Positions 1 to 8,081 are shown, counted from the first letter of the stretch. The stretch: DNA of 40,951 bases from Bacillota bacterium (GCA_012799255.1 JAAZLQ010000323.1:1-40951), one strand, 5' to 3'. Numbers and translations are program-made. Notes: generated from the letters alone by a model not told the origin.

Positions 1-39
1 GGTCGCCACGGAGATTCAGTACGTAGAAAGGGGTAGAGC

Positions 40-810
40 ATGCCCAACAAGAGTAAGAGAGTACTTTGGCCTAGTATTATCGTTATCTTAATTACTATTT
101 TTGCCAGTTCTGCCTTGGCAGCTTTTCCTACACCTCGGGGTTTTGTCAATGACTTTGCCAATGTGTTAGATCAGCGGAGTAAGGCAGAACTACAAGTTAT
201 TGCGGAGCAACTTAAGAAAGACCAAGGAGTAGAACTGGCAGTGGTTACATTGTCAACAACTGCGCCGTTAGACCCTAAGGAATACACAACGGGCCTCTTC
301 AATGAATGGGGCATAGGTGGTCCAGAAGACAGTGGGCTTCTCATCTTGCTCTCCGTTGGTGATGGAGCCATTGAAGTGGAGCCTGGCTACGGATTAGAAG
401 GTGTCCTACCGGACGGACTAATTGGGGCTGTCATTGACCAAGAAGGGATGCCCCACTTCAAAAATCGGGCTTACAGTGATGGATTAACAGCAATGGCTAG
501 GGCCTATGCCAAGATTCTCGCTGGGGAGAAGTTCGAGGTAGCCGAGGAAAAGCAAGAAGGTTCTGGTTGGTTTGCTTCTTTTGTTATCTTTGTTTTAATC
601 GTAATACTATTGCGCCGAAATCGGCGTTTTCCACCTAGCGGTTCCGGTGGAGGTGGCGGTAGCTCCCGGAGAACTGTGTTTATTCCAGGTCCCACCATGG
701 GCCCGCGGATGCCACGAGGTGGAGGCTTTGGAGGTTCGAGACCTCCCGGCGGATTCGGTGGATTTGGTGGCGGACGCAGTGGCGGTGGAGGAGCAGGAAG
801 ACGATTTTAG
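40..810 (+). CDS. TPM-domain membrane protein (YgcG type)
   Basis: A 256-residue exported protein with a TPM (formerly DUF477) domain. Residues 1-28 form a signal peptide ending in SALAA. The TPM domain covers about residues 30-165, with the family-typical segments FVNDFANVLD and GYGLEGVLPDG. A second hydrophobic segment (about 180-195) is followed by a basic patch, then a tail of Gly, Ser, Arg and Phe from about 203 to the end. The tail should lie inside the cell if the second segment spans the membrane. The ATG start has AAGGGG seven bases upstream. The gene ends 24 bases before lemA, a pairing seen in many bacteria. TPM proteins have been linked to photosystem repair in plants and to phosphatase activity; the bacterial role is unsettled. 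Family call is sure, function is not. Confidence 0.88.
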   Translation: MPNKSKRVLWPSIIVILITIFASSALAAFPTPRGFVNDFANVLDQRSKAELQVIAEQLKKDQGVELAVVTLSTTAPLDPKEYTTGLFNEWGIGGPEDSGLLILLSVGDGAIEVEPGYGLEGVLPDGLIGAVIDQEGMPHFKNRAYSDGLTAMARAYAKILAGEKFEVAEEKQEGSGWFASFVIFVLIVILLRRNRRFPPSGSGGGGGSSRRTVFIPGPTMGPRMPRGGGFGGSRPPGGFGGFGGGRSGGGGAGRRF

Positions 811-834
811 CTAGAAAAAGAGGAGAGTGAAAAA

Positions 835-1398
835 ATGAAAAAAGGAACCATAGCCCTCATAGTAATTGCGGTTATTGTAGTGATTTTGGGAGCCAACATT
901 ATTGGTCGTTACAATCAGTTGGTTGAATTAGAAGAAACGGTTGATGCCCGTTGGGCTCAGGTGGAAAACCAACTGCAGAGGCGGGCGGACTTAATTCCCA
1001 ACCTGGTGAACACGGTTAAGGGGTATGCTGCACACGAAGAAAAGGTTTTTGCAGATGTCGCGGATGCCCGTGCCCGCTTGTTGGGAGCTAGAACCCCGGA
1101 AGCACAGATGGAAGCAAACGCTAGCCTAGACTCAGCTCTTGGTAGGCTGTTGGCGATTAGTGAGGCATATCCTCAGCTCAAGGCTGATACCAGTTTTATT
1201 CGTCTCCAAGATGAACTGGCTGGTACAGAAAACCGCATCGCTACAGAGCGGATGCGCTTTAATGAATCAGTTCAAACGTGGAATACTACTATCAGGCGTT
1301 TCCCCATGAATCTGGTGGCTAACCTGATGGGAAAGCAAACCAAGCCGTTCTTTGAGGCAGCACCTAGTGCTCAACAAGTGCCTCAAGTTCAGTTTTAA
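835..1398 (+). CDS. lemA: LemA family protein
   Basis: A 187-residue LemA protein. Residues 4-24 form one N-terminal membrane segment. A long helical region follows with the family signature around residues 43-62 (ARWAQVENQLQRRADLIPNL) and the later segment YPQLKAD. The length matches the family. LemA proteins are anchored by the N terminus, and their molecular role is not established. The start has AGAGGAGAG about eight bases upstream. The gene sits directly behind the TPM-domain gene, a common pair, and an intrinsic terminator lies ten bases after the stop, so these two genes appear to close a transcription unit that begins left of the window. Confidence 0.95.
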   Translation: MKKGTIALIVIAVIVVILGANIIGRYNQLVELEETVDARWAQVENQLQRRADLIPNLVNTVKGYAAHEEKVFADVADARARLLGARTPEAQMEANASLDSALGRLLAISEAYPQLKADTSFIRLQDELAGTENRIATERMRFNESVQTWNTTIRRFPMNLVANLMGKQTKPFFEAAPSAQQVPQVQF

Positions 1399-1407
1399 GT
1401 GACAAGA

Positions 1408-1440
1408 AAGCACTTTCGCAACGCGAAAGTGCTTTTCTTA
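1408..1440 (+). terminator. Intrinsic terminator, probably two-way
   Basis: A perfect 12-bp stem (1408-1419 with 1423-1434) encloses a three-base loop and is followed by TTCTTA on the plus strand. Read on the minus strand, the same stem is followed by TTTCTTGTC. It lies between the convergent ends of lemA and the minus-strand RING gene and can stop both. Confidence 0.88.
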
Positions 1441-2205
1441 AAGTCCAAACAAGGGGAGAGGCCGACTCGTTACCTCCCTTAACAGATCTAGATCTGCTGG
1501 CGGAATATTCTCCACAAAATAGTGTAATACTTCTAGGGCCTCTGTAGGGTGCTCCGTTTGACGCCACACTACAAGTTGGCTCAGTTGTGCCGGGTGTTGG
1601 ATTCCAAAAACCTGCTCACCGTACTCATCTTCTGTTAAGGGCAACAAAGCCTGTTGCTCTACAAAATAGGCAAATCGATCGTCGCTCAAGGCAATCAGAT
1701 CGGGTGCATCTCCGGCTGCGATCAGAACCACTAGTTTTTGATCCAGCGCACCAGTGGGTAGAAGCTGGAGATCAATGTAGATCTCTTCGTTTGTCTCATT
1801 CCAGCTATCAGCAAGCTCTGTCATGCTGTTTGTTAACTCATAGTGGGCTTCACCGAGGAACACGATTTTCGTGCGTCCCATGGCTGGATCAGGTGGTGTG
1901 GGCCTAAAAATCAGATAAAGTATAAGGGCAATAGCCGCCAAAATTCCACCCAAAATTACCCATTTGGAAACAGGTGGCGGCGGACCATCGCCTGCAGGTT
2001 TCTCGCCTTTGACAGCCTGGGCTATTTGGGGGCAACCGGTCTTCCCACATCCACCCTTGGCTTTCCAACAATCCACATGGTGGAGGCTGCGGCAGCGGGG
2101 ACAGAGTACCACTTCGTTGTTGGGATCAATCGCTTCTTGACAGACAATACAGGGCTGGCCAACGTGTTCATCGCCCTTTGTAATCTTTTCGAGATTTCCA
2201 GTCAT
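1438..2205 (-). CDS. RING-like zinc finger / TM / solute-binding-protein-like fusion
   Basis: A 255-residue protein with three parts. Residues 19-58 hold a RING-like cysteine/histidine array: C19, C22, C35, C38, H42/H43, C46, C53, C58. This resembles the prokaryotic RING finger family (Pfam Prok-RING type). A proline-rich linker leads to one membrane segment at 82-100. The outer part (about 105-255) resembles a family 1 extracellular solute-binding protein: residues around 160-190 read AAGDAPDLIALS, and a late helix reads EHPTEALEVL, but the domain is much shorter than a normal binding protein. The ATG at 2205 is chosen over an upstream in-frame ATG at 2283 because GGAGAGAG lies seven bases before it and the upstream extension runs into AT-rich promoter-like sequence. 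The zinc finger should be in the cytoplasm and the binding domain outside. Function is unknown; a sensor or a protein-quality role are guesses. Confidence 0.75.
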   Translation of the reverse strand: MTGNLEKITKGDEHVGQPCIVCQEAIDPNNEVVLCPRCRSLHHVDCWKAKGGCGKTGCPQIAQAVKGEKPAGDGPPPPVSKWVILGGILAAIALILYLIFRPTPPDPAMGRTKIVFLGEAHYELTNSMTELADSWNETNEEIYIDLQLLPTGALDQKLVVLIAAGDAPDLIALSDDRFAYFVEQQALLPLTEDEYGEQVFGIQHPAQLSQLVVWRQTEHPTEALEVLHYFVENIPPADLDLLREVTSRPLPLFGL

Positions 2206-2234
2206 ATATTCTCTCTCCAAACACAAAACATCGT

Positions 2235-2250
2235 ATAATATGATAATATG
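2235..2250. repeat. Tandem ATAATATG repeat in divergent promoter region
   Basis: Two direct copies of ATAATATG lie head to tail between the divergent RING gene and rnhA, inside a very AT-rich stretch (about 2232-2260). A TATAAT sequence sits at 2234-2239 on the plus strand, but no good -35 box accompanies it. On the minus strand TTACAA and TATACG are 17 bases apart, a weak promoter for the RING gene. The stretch probably holds promoters in both directions. Confidence 0.45.
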
Positions 2251-2754
2251 AATATTGTAACACGTTTTTCTAAGCTCTGCCAACCACAGGGACTACTAGT
2301 AAAGAGGGGTGAGGTTCTGAAACCAGAAGTTGAAATTTATACAGATGGGTCCTGTAGCGGTAATCCAGGACCAGGCGGTTGGGGCGCCATTCTCCTTTAT
2401 GGCTCCCACGAAAAGGAAATATCCGGGTTTGAACCAGACACCACAAATCAGCGCATGGAGCTGTTGGCAGCGATTAAGGCTCTGGAGGCCTTGAACCAGC
2501 CATGCAAGGTTAAACTGTATTCGGACAGTGCCTACCTTATCAATGCCTTTACTCAGGGATGGATTGAAAACTGGCAACGAAACGGCTGGCTGAATGCAAA
2601 AAAAGAACCGGTAAGTAATGCCCACTTGTGGAAGCGACTGATTGAACTGTCTGAGGTCCATGATATTGAATGGATTAAAGTGAAGGGTCATAGTGATAAT
2701 AAGTTTAACAACCGTTGTGATGCTCTAGCTCGGAGGGCCATTGACGAGCGCTAG
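2248..2754 (+). CDS. rnhA: Ribonuclease HI
   Basis: RNase HI degrades the RNA strand of RNA-DNA hybrids during replication and repair. The four metal-binding acidic residues are present: D33 (in YTDGSCSGNPGPGG), E71 (RMELLAA), D93 (SDSAYL) and D158 (CDALARR), numbered from the first ATG. The basic handle segment with repeated Trp (IENWQRNGW) is also present. The start is uncertain. The ATG at 2248 has no ribosome binding site and lies within promoter-like AT repeats, while typical family members begin just before the first beta strand. A CTG at 2317, preceded by AGGGGTGAG, would give a 145-residue protein of normal size. No ATG, GTG or TTG lies in frame between the two. The next gene starts 11 bases downstream, so the two are probably co-transcribed. 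Confidence 0.93.
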   Translation: MNIVTRFSKLCQPQGLLVKRGEVLKPEVEIYTDGSCSGNPGPGGWGAILLYGSHEKEISGFEPDTTNQRMELLAAIKALEALNQPCKVKLYSDSAYLINAFTQGWIENWQRNGWLNAKKEPVSNAHLWKRLIELSEVHDIEWIKVKGHSDNKFNNRCDALARRAIDER

Positions 2755-2765
2755 GGGGTGCGTTA

Positions 2766-4106
2766 GTGCAAAGGGATTATAGAGACCTAATTGAAGAGAT
2801 CCAGGAGATTACTACAGTGGATGGATTCGTTTCTTCCTGCCTGGAGATTAAGGAAAGTATGTTTTTTTATGAGCGGGATCTGATGTTAGCCGCTTACAGC
2901 GCTTCCTTAGAACTTCTGGGTGTTGCCACTTTGCTAAGCGCGCTCATCCAGGGTAAAAGGGAACTCGTGAAAGCAGAAGCAGAGCTGGAACGCTGTGTAG
3001 AGAGTCTCTTGGCTGAACTGGAAAAGTATCAATTTCCCTTAGATATCCAGTATGTGGTTGATCGTTTTCTACAAGGTGTCGGTTTGCAGATCCGCTGGCG
3101 TATACCTGTCTATTTAAAAATGATCCGAGCTTATGGTTCCACCAACGATTTTCTGGATGACGATCTTGACACCACCTTGCGGAAAGCCCACTTTGTCCTA
3201 AGAAAGCGGAACTCAGATGTGGAAGAGGAGTTGAGCACCATTCTTGGCCTGGCAGGAGCAAAAATGCTGAGGGGAGCAGAGTTGCGGCCAATCTGGTTGC
3301 AGGTGAGTCATCCCCGTATCCAGGCAGTCCTCCTAGGTCTACAAACGTTGGTGAACAACCTCAAGGTTACTCCCTACTTCAACTATCCTCTGGAGGATTT
3401 GACCACCGAAAGGCAAAAACGCAAGAAAATTAAAGGCAATGTGGTATCAGATCTGGGCGTGTTTCGAAACTTTCGCCAGGGAGGCTCGGGTTATACCGAT
3501 CTCAATATTGCTCTGGCCAAGGATGAATATGACCAGTTTATTGAGGGCTTTTTTTCCGGATTCGAGTATCTGGATATAGAACCGGACCAGACAGTGGTAG
3601 AGCTGATCACCACAATCTTCGAAGCTCGCCTAGTAAATGACGAAATTGATCAGCGCTTTTTGATGAGGATCATAGTCTATTGTAATCGCTGGCAACTGAG
3701 TGAAGTAAGTGATGTTGTATTAGAAATCTTGGGCGAGTTGGATATGGAAGATCCACTTTTCTACGAGTTTTGGTCTCTACTCAAGTCCTTTGATGCTAAG
3801 GCCTTGCCTGCCATGCGACGTTATGCAAGGATGCATCGCGACTCGCCTTTGCTTCCCTATCTTGCCCTCTTTTTGTCTCACGGACCGCCGACAAAACGGA
3901 GATGGAGTCTGTTGAAGGAAATCTTCGAACATTATCCAGAGGAGAACGAAGAAAAAGGGCACATGGCCATTTCTATTGCCCGCTACGGAGGGGCCGAGGC
4001 TGTACATTATTTAGAAGAGGTTTTAGCATCCTCTAAGCACGCGAATGGAGCTTATCGCAAGCGACTCGAGAAGGCGCTTGCTGCTGCCCGGCAAAGCGTT
4101 CAGTAA
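2766..4106 (+). CDS. Unrecognised helical protein
   Basis: I do not recognise this 446-residue protein. It has no signal peptide, no membrane segment and no nucleotide-binding motif. The predicted content is almost entirely helical with many charged residues. The C-terminal third (about 330-446) has a helical-repeat look similar to HEAT or ARM repeats, for example IARYGGAEAVHYLEEVLASS. The GTG start has GGGGGTG five bases upstream. It follows rnhA by 11 bases and ends one base before the convergent end of queG. A soluble scaffold or interaction protein is possible but not shown. Being in an operon with rnhA is the only contextual hint. Confidence 0.8.
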   Translation: MQRDYRDLIEEIQEITTVDGFVSSCLEIKESMFFYERDLMLAAYSASLELLGVATLLSALIQGKRELVKAEAELERCVESLLAELEKYQFPLDIQYVVDRFLQGVGLQIRWRIPVYLKMIRAYGSTNDFLDDDLDTTLRKAHFVLRKRNSDVEEELSTILGLAGAKMLRGAELRPIWLQVSHPRIQAVLLGLQTLVNNLKVTPYFNYPLEDLTTERQKRKKIKGNVVSDLGVFRNFRQGGSGYTDLNIALAKDEYDQFIEGFFSGFEYLDIEPDQTVVELITTIFEARLVNDEIDQRFLMRIIVYCNRWQLSEVSDVVLEILGELDMEDPLFYEFWSLLKSFDAKALPAMRRYARMHRDSPLLPYLALFLSHGPPTKRRWSLLKEIFEHYPEENEEKGHMAISIARYGGAEAVHYLEEVLASSKHANGAYRKRLEKALAAARQSVQ

Positions 4107-4107
4107 C

Positions 4108-5133
4108 CTAAGAACGAACTTGGCTGGCTGCCCAATGTGCTGCTTCCCTTACTACCTCACTAGGGTGTTCCCTGGCCGTTTTCTCCAGCGCACCTAGCGC
4201 ATCTTGGTTTCTCTGATTGCCTAGAACAATGCAGGCGTTGCGCTGGATAGTGTTTTTTCCCCTCCAGGCCATGCTGGTGTGCCCGAACACATCCCGAAAC
4301 TCTCTTTTGCCCAGATCCAACAGGGGGAGCAAAGCTATATGGGGGCCGACTACAGGCGCAAAATCAAGATGTGAACTCAGGTCCGCTTTCTGATTGCGGG
4401 GGCAGACTCTTTGGCAAGTGTCGCAACCCCATAGTCTGCTACCGATTCTGTTCCTCAATTCCATTGGAATTGAACCAGACATCTGGGTAAGATAGGAGAT
4501 GCAACGTTGGGGTCTGATCTTGCCAGGTGCAAATAGGGCATTAGTAGGGCAGGCTTTCACACATAAATCGCAGTCAACGGGACAGGACCAATGGTCCTGT
4601 TTTTTTCTTTTCGTTGTAGGTAGGGGGATGTCTACCAGGATTTCGCCCAAGAATACCCAGGAGCCGAAAGGTGGTACATAAACCGCACAGTTGCTACCAG
4701 GAAAGCCCAGCCCAGATTCGATTGCTATAGCCCGGTCAACTAAGAAACTCGTGTCCACAGCCTTTGTACACTCTGATGCCCCAAACTGTTCCTTGAGACA
4801 ATCAATCAAGTTGTCCATACGCTGAGCTAAAACGCGGTGATAGTCCAATCCCCACGCCGAACGGGAAACTGTGCCGTGGAGGGGAGGGGCCGCACCTGGG
4901 TTTCCCGTGTTATAAGAAACCGCAAGGGAGATAATGCACTTAGCTGTCTTCTGTAGATTAAGGGGATCAATCCGTTTTGCGATATCTGGGTCGACAAAAT
5001 CTGGATAGCGTTCTTCAACTTGTGCTTCCCGTAGAAGCGGAAGCATTCGTTTAAGTGGTTGCGCAGGCATAATGGCAAAGGCGTCAAAACCCGCTCCCAA
5101 AATAGTTTCACTTAGACTGTCCAATAATCTCAA
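4108..5133 (-). CDS. queG: Epoxyqueuosine reductase QueG
   Basis: QueG reduces epoxyqueuosine to queuosine in tRNA, the last step of queuosine synthesis, using cobalamin and two [4Fe-4S] clusters. The 341-residue protein shows the N-terminal cobalamin-binding fold with the family's catalytic Asp region (VDTSFLVDR, D127). Cluster cysteines are C184, C188, C191, C195, C211, C237, C240 and C244, and a HEAT-like repeat covers about 285-338. The first cysteine is three residues, rather than two, away from the second, a small change from the usual CxxCxxCxxxCP. The start is TTG, with GGAG seven bases upstream. A minus-strand terminator lies between this gene and nfu, so full expression may need its own promoter or read-through. 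Confidence 0.95.
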   Translation of the reverse strand: MRLLDSLSETILGAGFDAFAIMPAQPLKRMLPLLREAQVEERYPDFVDPDIAKRIDPLNLQKTAKCIISLAVSYNTGNPGAAPPLHGTVSRSAWGLDYHRVLAQRMDNLIDCLKEQFGASECTKAVDTSFLVDRAIAIESGLGFPGSNCAVYVPPFGSWVFLGEILVDIPLPTTKRKKQDHWSCPVDCDLCVKACPTNALFAPGKIRPQRCISYLTQMSGSIPMELRNRIGSRLWGCDTCQRVCPRNQKADLSSHLDFAPVVGPHIALLPLLDLGKREFRDVFGHTSMAWRGKNTIQRNACIVLGNQRNQDALGALEKTAREHPSEVVREAAHWAASQVRS

Positions 5134-5157
5134 GGTCCCTCTCCTTTCCCTACATTC

Positions 5158-5184
5158 TAAAAAGAGGAGCGCTTTGGCTCCTCT
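5158..5184 (-). terminator. Intrinsic terminator after nfu
   Basis: On the minus strand an 8-bp stem (5177-5184 with 5163-5170, AGAGGAGC/GCTCCTCT) is followed by a run of T (complement of 5159-5163). It lies 12 bases past the nfu stop and 25 bases before the queG start codon, so it should end most nfu transcripts before queG. Confidence 0.88.
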
Positions 5185-5195
5185 CGATCTTGCAA

Positions 5196-5420
5196 CTAAT
5201 TGGCGGCTTCCACCGAAACAACTTCAGGAATTTCGTGCTTAAGGATTCTCTCAATGCCACCTTTAAGAGTTAACTGTGACATGGGGCAACCTACACAAGC
5301 ACCAGTGAGTTTTACTGTAACTACGTTATCCGCACTCACGTCGACCAATTCAACGTCTCCGCCGTCGGCCTGAAGGGATGGACGAATTCTATCTAAAACA
5401 GCTTGCACTCTCTCTTTCAT
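5196..5420 (-). CDS. NifU-like C-terminal domain (Nfu) iron-sulfur scaffold
   Basis: A 74-residue stand-alone Nfu domain that can carry a bridging Fe-S cluster and pass it to target proteins. The CxxC motif CVGCP is present, after the family start signature [15 protein letters not shown]. The length is normal for the single-domain form in Gram-positive bacteria. The start at 5420 is chosen because AGGAGG lies seven bases upstream; a longer in-frame version from 5462 would add 14 unlikely residues. The gene has its own predicted promoter with a palindrome at the transcription start and a strong terminator, so it looks like a single-gene unit. The neighbour queG is an Fe-S client protein, though general Fe-S delivery is the likely job. 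Confidence 0.95.
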   Translation of the reverse strand: MKERVQAVLDRIRPSLQADGGDVELVDVSADNVVTVKLTGACVGCPMSQLTLKGGIERILKHEIPEVVSVEAAN

Positions 5421-5479
5421 TTCGACACCTCCTTGGCGTTTCTCTGTTAGTGGATGTCTCACGAAGGAGACTCCGAGAC

Positions 5480-5498
5480 ATGATTGCTATGCAATCAT
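5480..5498. promoter_or_regulatory. 19-bp palindrome at the predicted nfu transcription start
   Basis: ATGATTGC-TAT-GCAATCAT is a perfect 8-bp inverted repeat around three bases. It begins one base past the predicted minus-strand -10 box and covers the expected start point of the nfu transcript. It has no following T run in either direction, so it is better read as an operator than as a terminator. The binding protein is unknown. Confidence 0.5.
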
Positions 5499-5499
5499 T

Positions 5500-5528
5500 A
5501 GTATACACCTTATGAATAGCAAAGTCTA
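5500..5528 (-). promoter_or_regulatory. Predicted promoter of nfu
   Basis: On the minus strand TAGACT (5523-5528) and TATACT (5500-5505) are separated by 17 bases, a fair match to the housekeeping sigma consensus. The expected start is near 5493, about 70 bases upstream of the nfu start codon. Confidence 0.5.
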
Positions 5529-5549
5529 TGGTTAATTGCTGTCTGACCG

Positions 5550-7013
5550 CTATGTACCGCAAAAGGTACGGTAAGGTAAATCGGATGGTGCTGGGGGTGC
5601 AGAGTACTTCCGTTGAACTTCACTGTGAGCGAAGGGGTTTTCCAACACTTCTAAGAGCTCTTGCACAGGTTCATAATTGCGATCCTGAACGGCAGCCTGT
5701 AGCGCTTCTTCCACCCTGTGATTACGGGGAATAACCGCTGGGTTGCTCCGTTTCATCAGATCCTGTGCAGACTTTAAGTCTCCAGGATTTTGCTCTAGAC
5801 GCTCTTCCCAGCTTTTTCGCCAAGCGACAAATTCTGTGGAGTTAAAGAGCTCCCTTTGTTCGCAGGTACCGAAAGTAAGATCCAGGAAGGTATTAGTGTA
5901 ATCTGCCTTGTTTTCATACATTAAGTGCAGGAGAGTCCGAACAAGCTCTTTATCTTCCGGGTGTGAACTGATCAGACCAAGTTTGCTTCGCATTCCATTC
6001 ATATAGAACTGGTCGTATAGACTGGGAAAACTCTTGAGTTCATCTTCAGCAAGTTTAACCGCTTTTTCCTCTTCACGAGCTAATAGGGGAAGCAACGTGT
6101 CGGCAAAACGGGCCAAATTCCACTGTGCAATCTTCGGTTGATTCGCATAGGCATAACGGCCGTGGTGGTCAATAGAACTAAATACTGTGGATGGATCAAA
6201 TGTATCCATAAAAGCACAGGGTCCGTAATCGATCGTCTCACCACTAATAGTCATATTATCTGTATTCATAACCCCATGAATGAATCCAACTAACATCCAT
6301 TGGGAGACCAGCAAGGCTTGGGCTCGGATAACCTCTCTTAGCAAGCCTTGGTACTTGTTTTCCATTTCAGCTACTTCTGGATAGTGGCGCCCAATGGCAT
6401 AATCCGCCAAACGTTGGAGCTCTTCAGTGGTTCCCCAAGTTGCTACATACTGAAAAGTGCCCACTCGTAGATGGCTGGTAGCCACCCTGGTTAAGATAGC
6501 TCCAGGTAAACCCTTTTCTCGATATACGGTCTCCCCAGTAGTGACAACTGCAAGGCTTCGCGTGGTGGGTATTTGTAATCCATACATGGCTTCACTAATA
6601 ATGTATTCCCTTAGCATGGGACCGAGCGTAGCCTTGCCATCACCACCTCGAGAGTAGGGTGTGCGTCCAGAACCTTTTAACTGCAGATCATAGCGTTGAC
6701 CAGATGGCGTAATTTGTTCGCCAATCAGTATCGCCCTACCGTCACCGAGCATGGTAAAGTATCCAAACTGATGTCCTGCATAGGCCTGAGCTAGGGACTT
6801 ACCTTCACTGGGCACCTTGTTTCCAGCTAAAATGGCGGTTCCTGAATCTGACCTTAAGTATTCTAAATCAAGGCCCAAGACAGTCGCTAGCTCTTCATTG
6901 ATGATTACCGTCTCTGGGGCTGGAACTTGTTCTGGCTGAACAACAGAGTATAAGGATGTGGGTAAGCGGGCGTACGAGTTATCAAAGTTAAAGCCAAAAT
7001 CATCGCTAGGCAT
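5550..7013 (-). CDS. selO: SelO/YdiU family protein adenylyltransferase
   Basis: SelO proteins have a kinase fold in which ATP is bound in a flipped orientation, so they transfer AMP rather than phosphate to Ser, Thr or Tyr of proteins. The 487-residue length matches E. coli YdiU (478). Visible motifs are the glycine-rich nucleotide region near [18 protein letters not shown], the catalytic-loop segment GVMNTDNM and the metal-binding segment [14 protein letters not shown] Cys three residues from the C terminus (TFCGT) takes the place of the selenocysteine found in animal homologues. The start at 7013 has AGGAGG six bases upstream; an upstream in-frame ATG at 7061 lacks a ribosome binding site. 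It lies upstream of nfu on the same strand but nfu has its own promoter. Confidence 0.94.
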   Translation of the reverse strand: MPSDDFGFNFDNSYARLPTSLYSVVQPEQVPAPETVIINEELATVLGLDLEYLRSDSGTAILAGNKVPSEGKSLAQAYAGHQFGYFTMLGDGRAILIGEQITPSGQRYDLQLKGSGRTPYSRGGDGKATLGPMLREYIISEAMYGLQIPTTRSLAVVTTGETVYREKGLPGAILTRVATSHLRVGTFQYVATWGTTEELQRLADYAIGRHYPEVAEMENKYQGLLREVIRAQALLVSQWMLVGFIHGVMNTDNMTISGETIDYGPCAFMDTFDPSTVFSSIDHHGRYAYANQPKIAQWNLARFADTLLPLLAREEEKAVKLAEDELKSFPSLYDQFYMNGMRSKLGLISSHPEDKELVRTLLHLMYENKADYTNTFLDLTFGTCEQRELFNSTEFVAWRKSWEERLEQNPGDLKSAQDLMKRSNPAVIPRNHRVEEALQAAVQDRNYEPVQELLEVLENPFAHSEVQRKYSAPPAPSDLPYRTFCGT

Positions 7014-7061
7014 GGTACACCTCCTGGTGCTAGTATATCCTAGCTTTGCACCATATTGCAC

Positions 7062-7101
7062 TATAGTTCTCAGGAAGAGGGCAGGAAGTTTGCGAACTAT
7101 A
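7062..7101. promoter_or_regulatory. Spaced inverted repeat between selO and rbsK
   Basis: TATAGTTC (7062-7069) and GAACTATA (7094-7101) form a perfect 8-bp inverted repeat separated by 24 bases. The right arm overlaps the predicted -35 region of rbsK. It lies in the 136-base gap between divergent genes and could be a pair of half-sites for a regulator of either gene. Confidence 0.4.
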
Positions 7102-7117
7102 CCGAAATCAATATAAA
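7090..7117 (+). promoter_or_regulatory. Predicted rbsK promoter
   Basis: TTGCGA (7090-7095) and TATAAA (7112-7117) are 16 bases apart, giving a start near 7124, about 26 bases before the rbsK ATG. On the opposite strand a TATACT (7032-7037) could be the -10 box for selO, but no good -35 box goes with it. Confidence 0.5.
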
Positions 7118-7149
7118 AGCCAATTAAGATTAAACATTGGAGGTTTCTG

Positions 7150-8070
7150 ATGCAACGGACGAAGATTTTGGTAATCGGCAGCCTTAATATGGATTTGGTA
7201 GTTCATGTACCACGAGTACCACAGGACGGTGAGACTATTTTAGGCACTGAATTTCACCGGTATTTTGGGGGCAAAGGAGCAAACCAAGCCCTTGCAGTGG
7301 CCAGACAGGGAGTTACAACGCTGATGGCTGGACGGGTTGGCGCGGATGCCTTTGGTGAAGATCAGATTGCCACGCTCAAGGCAGCAGGAATCAACACAGA
7401 TTACATTTTGATTGATGAAGAGCGGACGTCTGGCGTAGCCTCCATAGTGATTGATGAAGCGGGAAATAATCGAATCATGGTGATCCCAGGAGCCAACGGC
7501 GCAGTAAGCCCTAGAGATGTTGAGGCACTGGAGCCGATTATGGCAGAGTGCTCCTGTGTAGTAATCCAACTGGAAATTCCGTTGGAAACCGTTTTAGCTG
7601 CAGTTCGCTCAGCCCATGCTCAAGGGGCAAAAGTGATCTTAAATCCCGCTCCTGCCCAAACGCTTCCTCTTGATATTTACCCTTGTCTCACGGTAATCAC
7701 TCCGAACGAGAGTGAGGCTCAACTGCTCACCGGTATAGAGGTGAAAGATCTGGTTAGTGCTCGGCAGGCAGCGCAAGTTCTGCTAGACCGTGGGGTGCTT
7801 GCGGTAGTGATTACTCTAGGAGCGCAAGGTGTCTATGGTCTAACATTGGCTGGTGAGTTTCATTTTCCAGCACATCAAGTGAAAGTCGTAGATACAGTCG
7901 CCGCGGGGGACACGTTTACCGGGGCTTTAGCAGCTTTGGTGGGAGAAGGACGAAGTTTAAAAGAAGCGGCTGAGTATGCCAATGCCGCTGCAGCTTTGGC
8001 AGTAACCCGCCGGGGGGCCCAGCCTTCGGTACCCACGAGGGAAGAAGTATTGAGGTTCATGGGAAAATAA
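7150..8070 (+). CDS. rbsK: Ribokinase
   Basis: Ribokinase phosphorylates D-ribose to ribose 5-phosphate with ATP. The 306-residue PfkB-family protein shows the substrate-binding start GSLNMDLV, the GGKGANQA glycine motif (about 39-46), NPAPAQ, TPNESEA and the anion-hole and catalytic-base motif [13 protein letters not shown], with D254 as base. Length and motif order are those of RbsK rather than fructokinase. ATG is preceded by TTGGAGGT. The gene stands alone between a predicted promoter and a terminator; no ribose transporter or RbsD is adjacent. Nucleoside salvage is an alternative role, since deoC lies about 14 kb away in the same window. Confidence 0.93.
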   Translation: MQRTKILVIGSLNMDLVVHVPRVPQDGETILGTEFHRYFGGKGANQALAVARQGVTTLMAGRVGADAFGEDQIATLKAAGINTDYILIDEERTSGVASIVIDEAGNNRIMVIPGANGAVSPRDVEALEPIMAECSCVVIQLEIPLETVLAAVRSAHAQGAKVILNPAPAQTLPLDIYPCLTVITPNESEAQLLTGIEVKDLVSARQAAQVLLDRGVLAVVITLGAQGVYGLTLAGEFHFPAHQVKVVDTVAAGDTFTGALAALVGEGRSLKEAAEYANAAAALAVTRRGAQPSVPTREEVLRFMGK

Positions 8071-8081
8071 AGCAAGCGGAT

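Noticed and set aside
640..807. GGN-rich repeats that could look like a repeat array
   Set aside because: They encode the glycine-rich tail of the TPM-domain protein, which is normal for the family.
2296..2691. 131-codon open frame on the minus strand
   Set aside because: It is antisense to the clearly coding rnhA gene.
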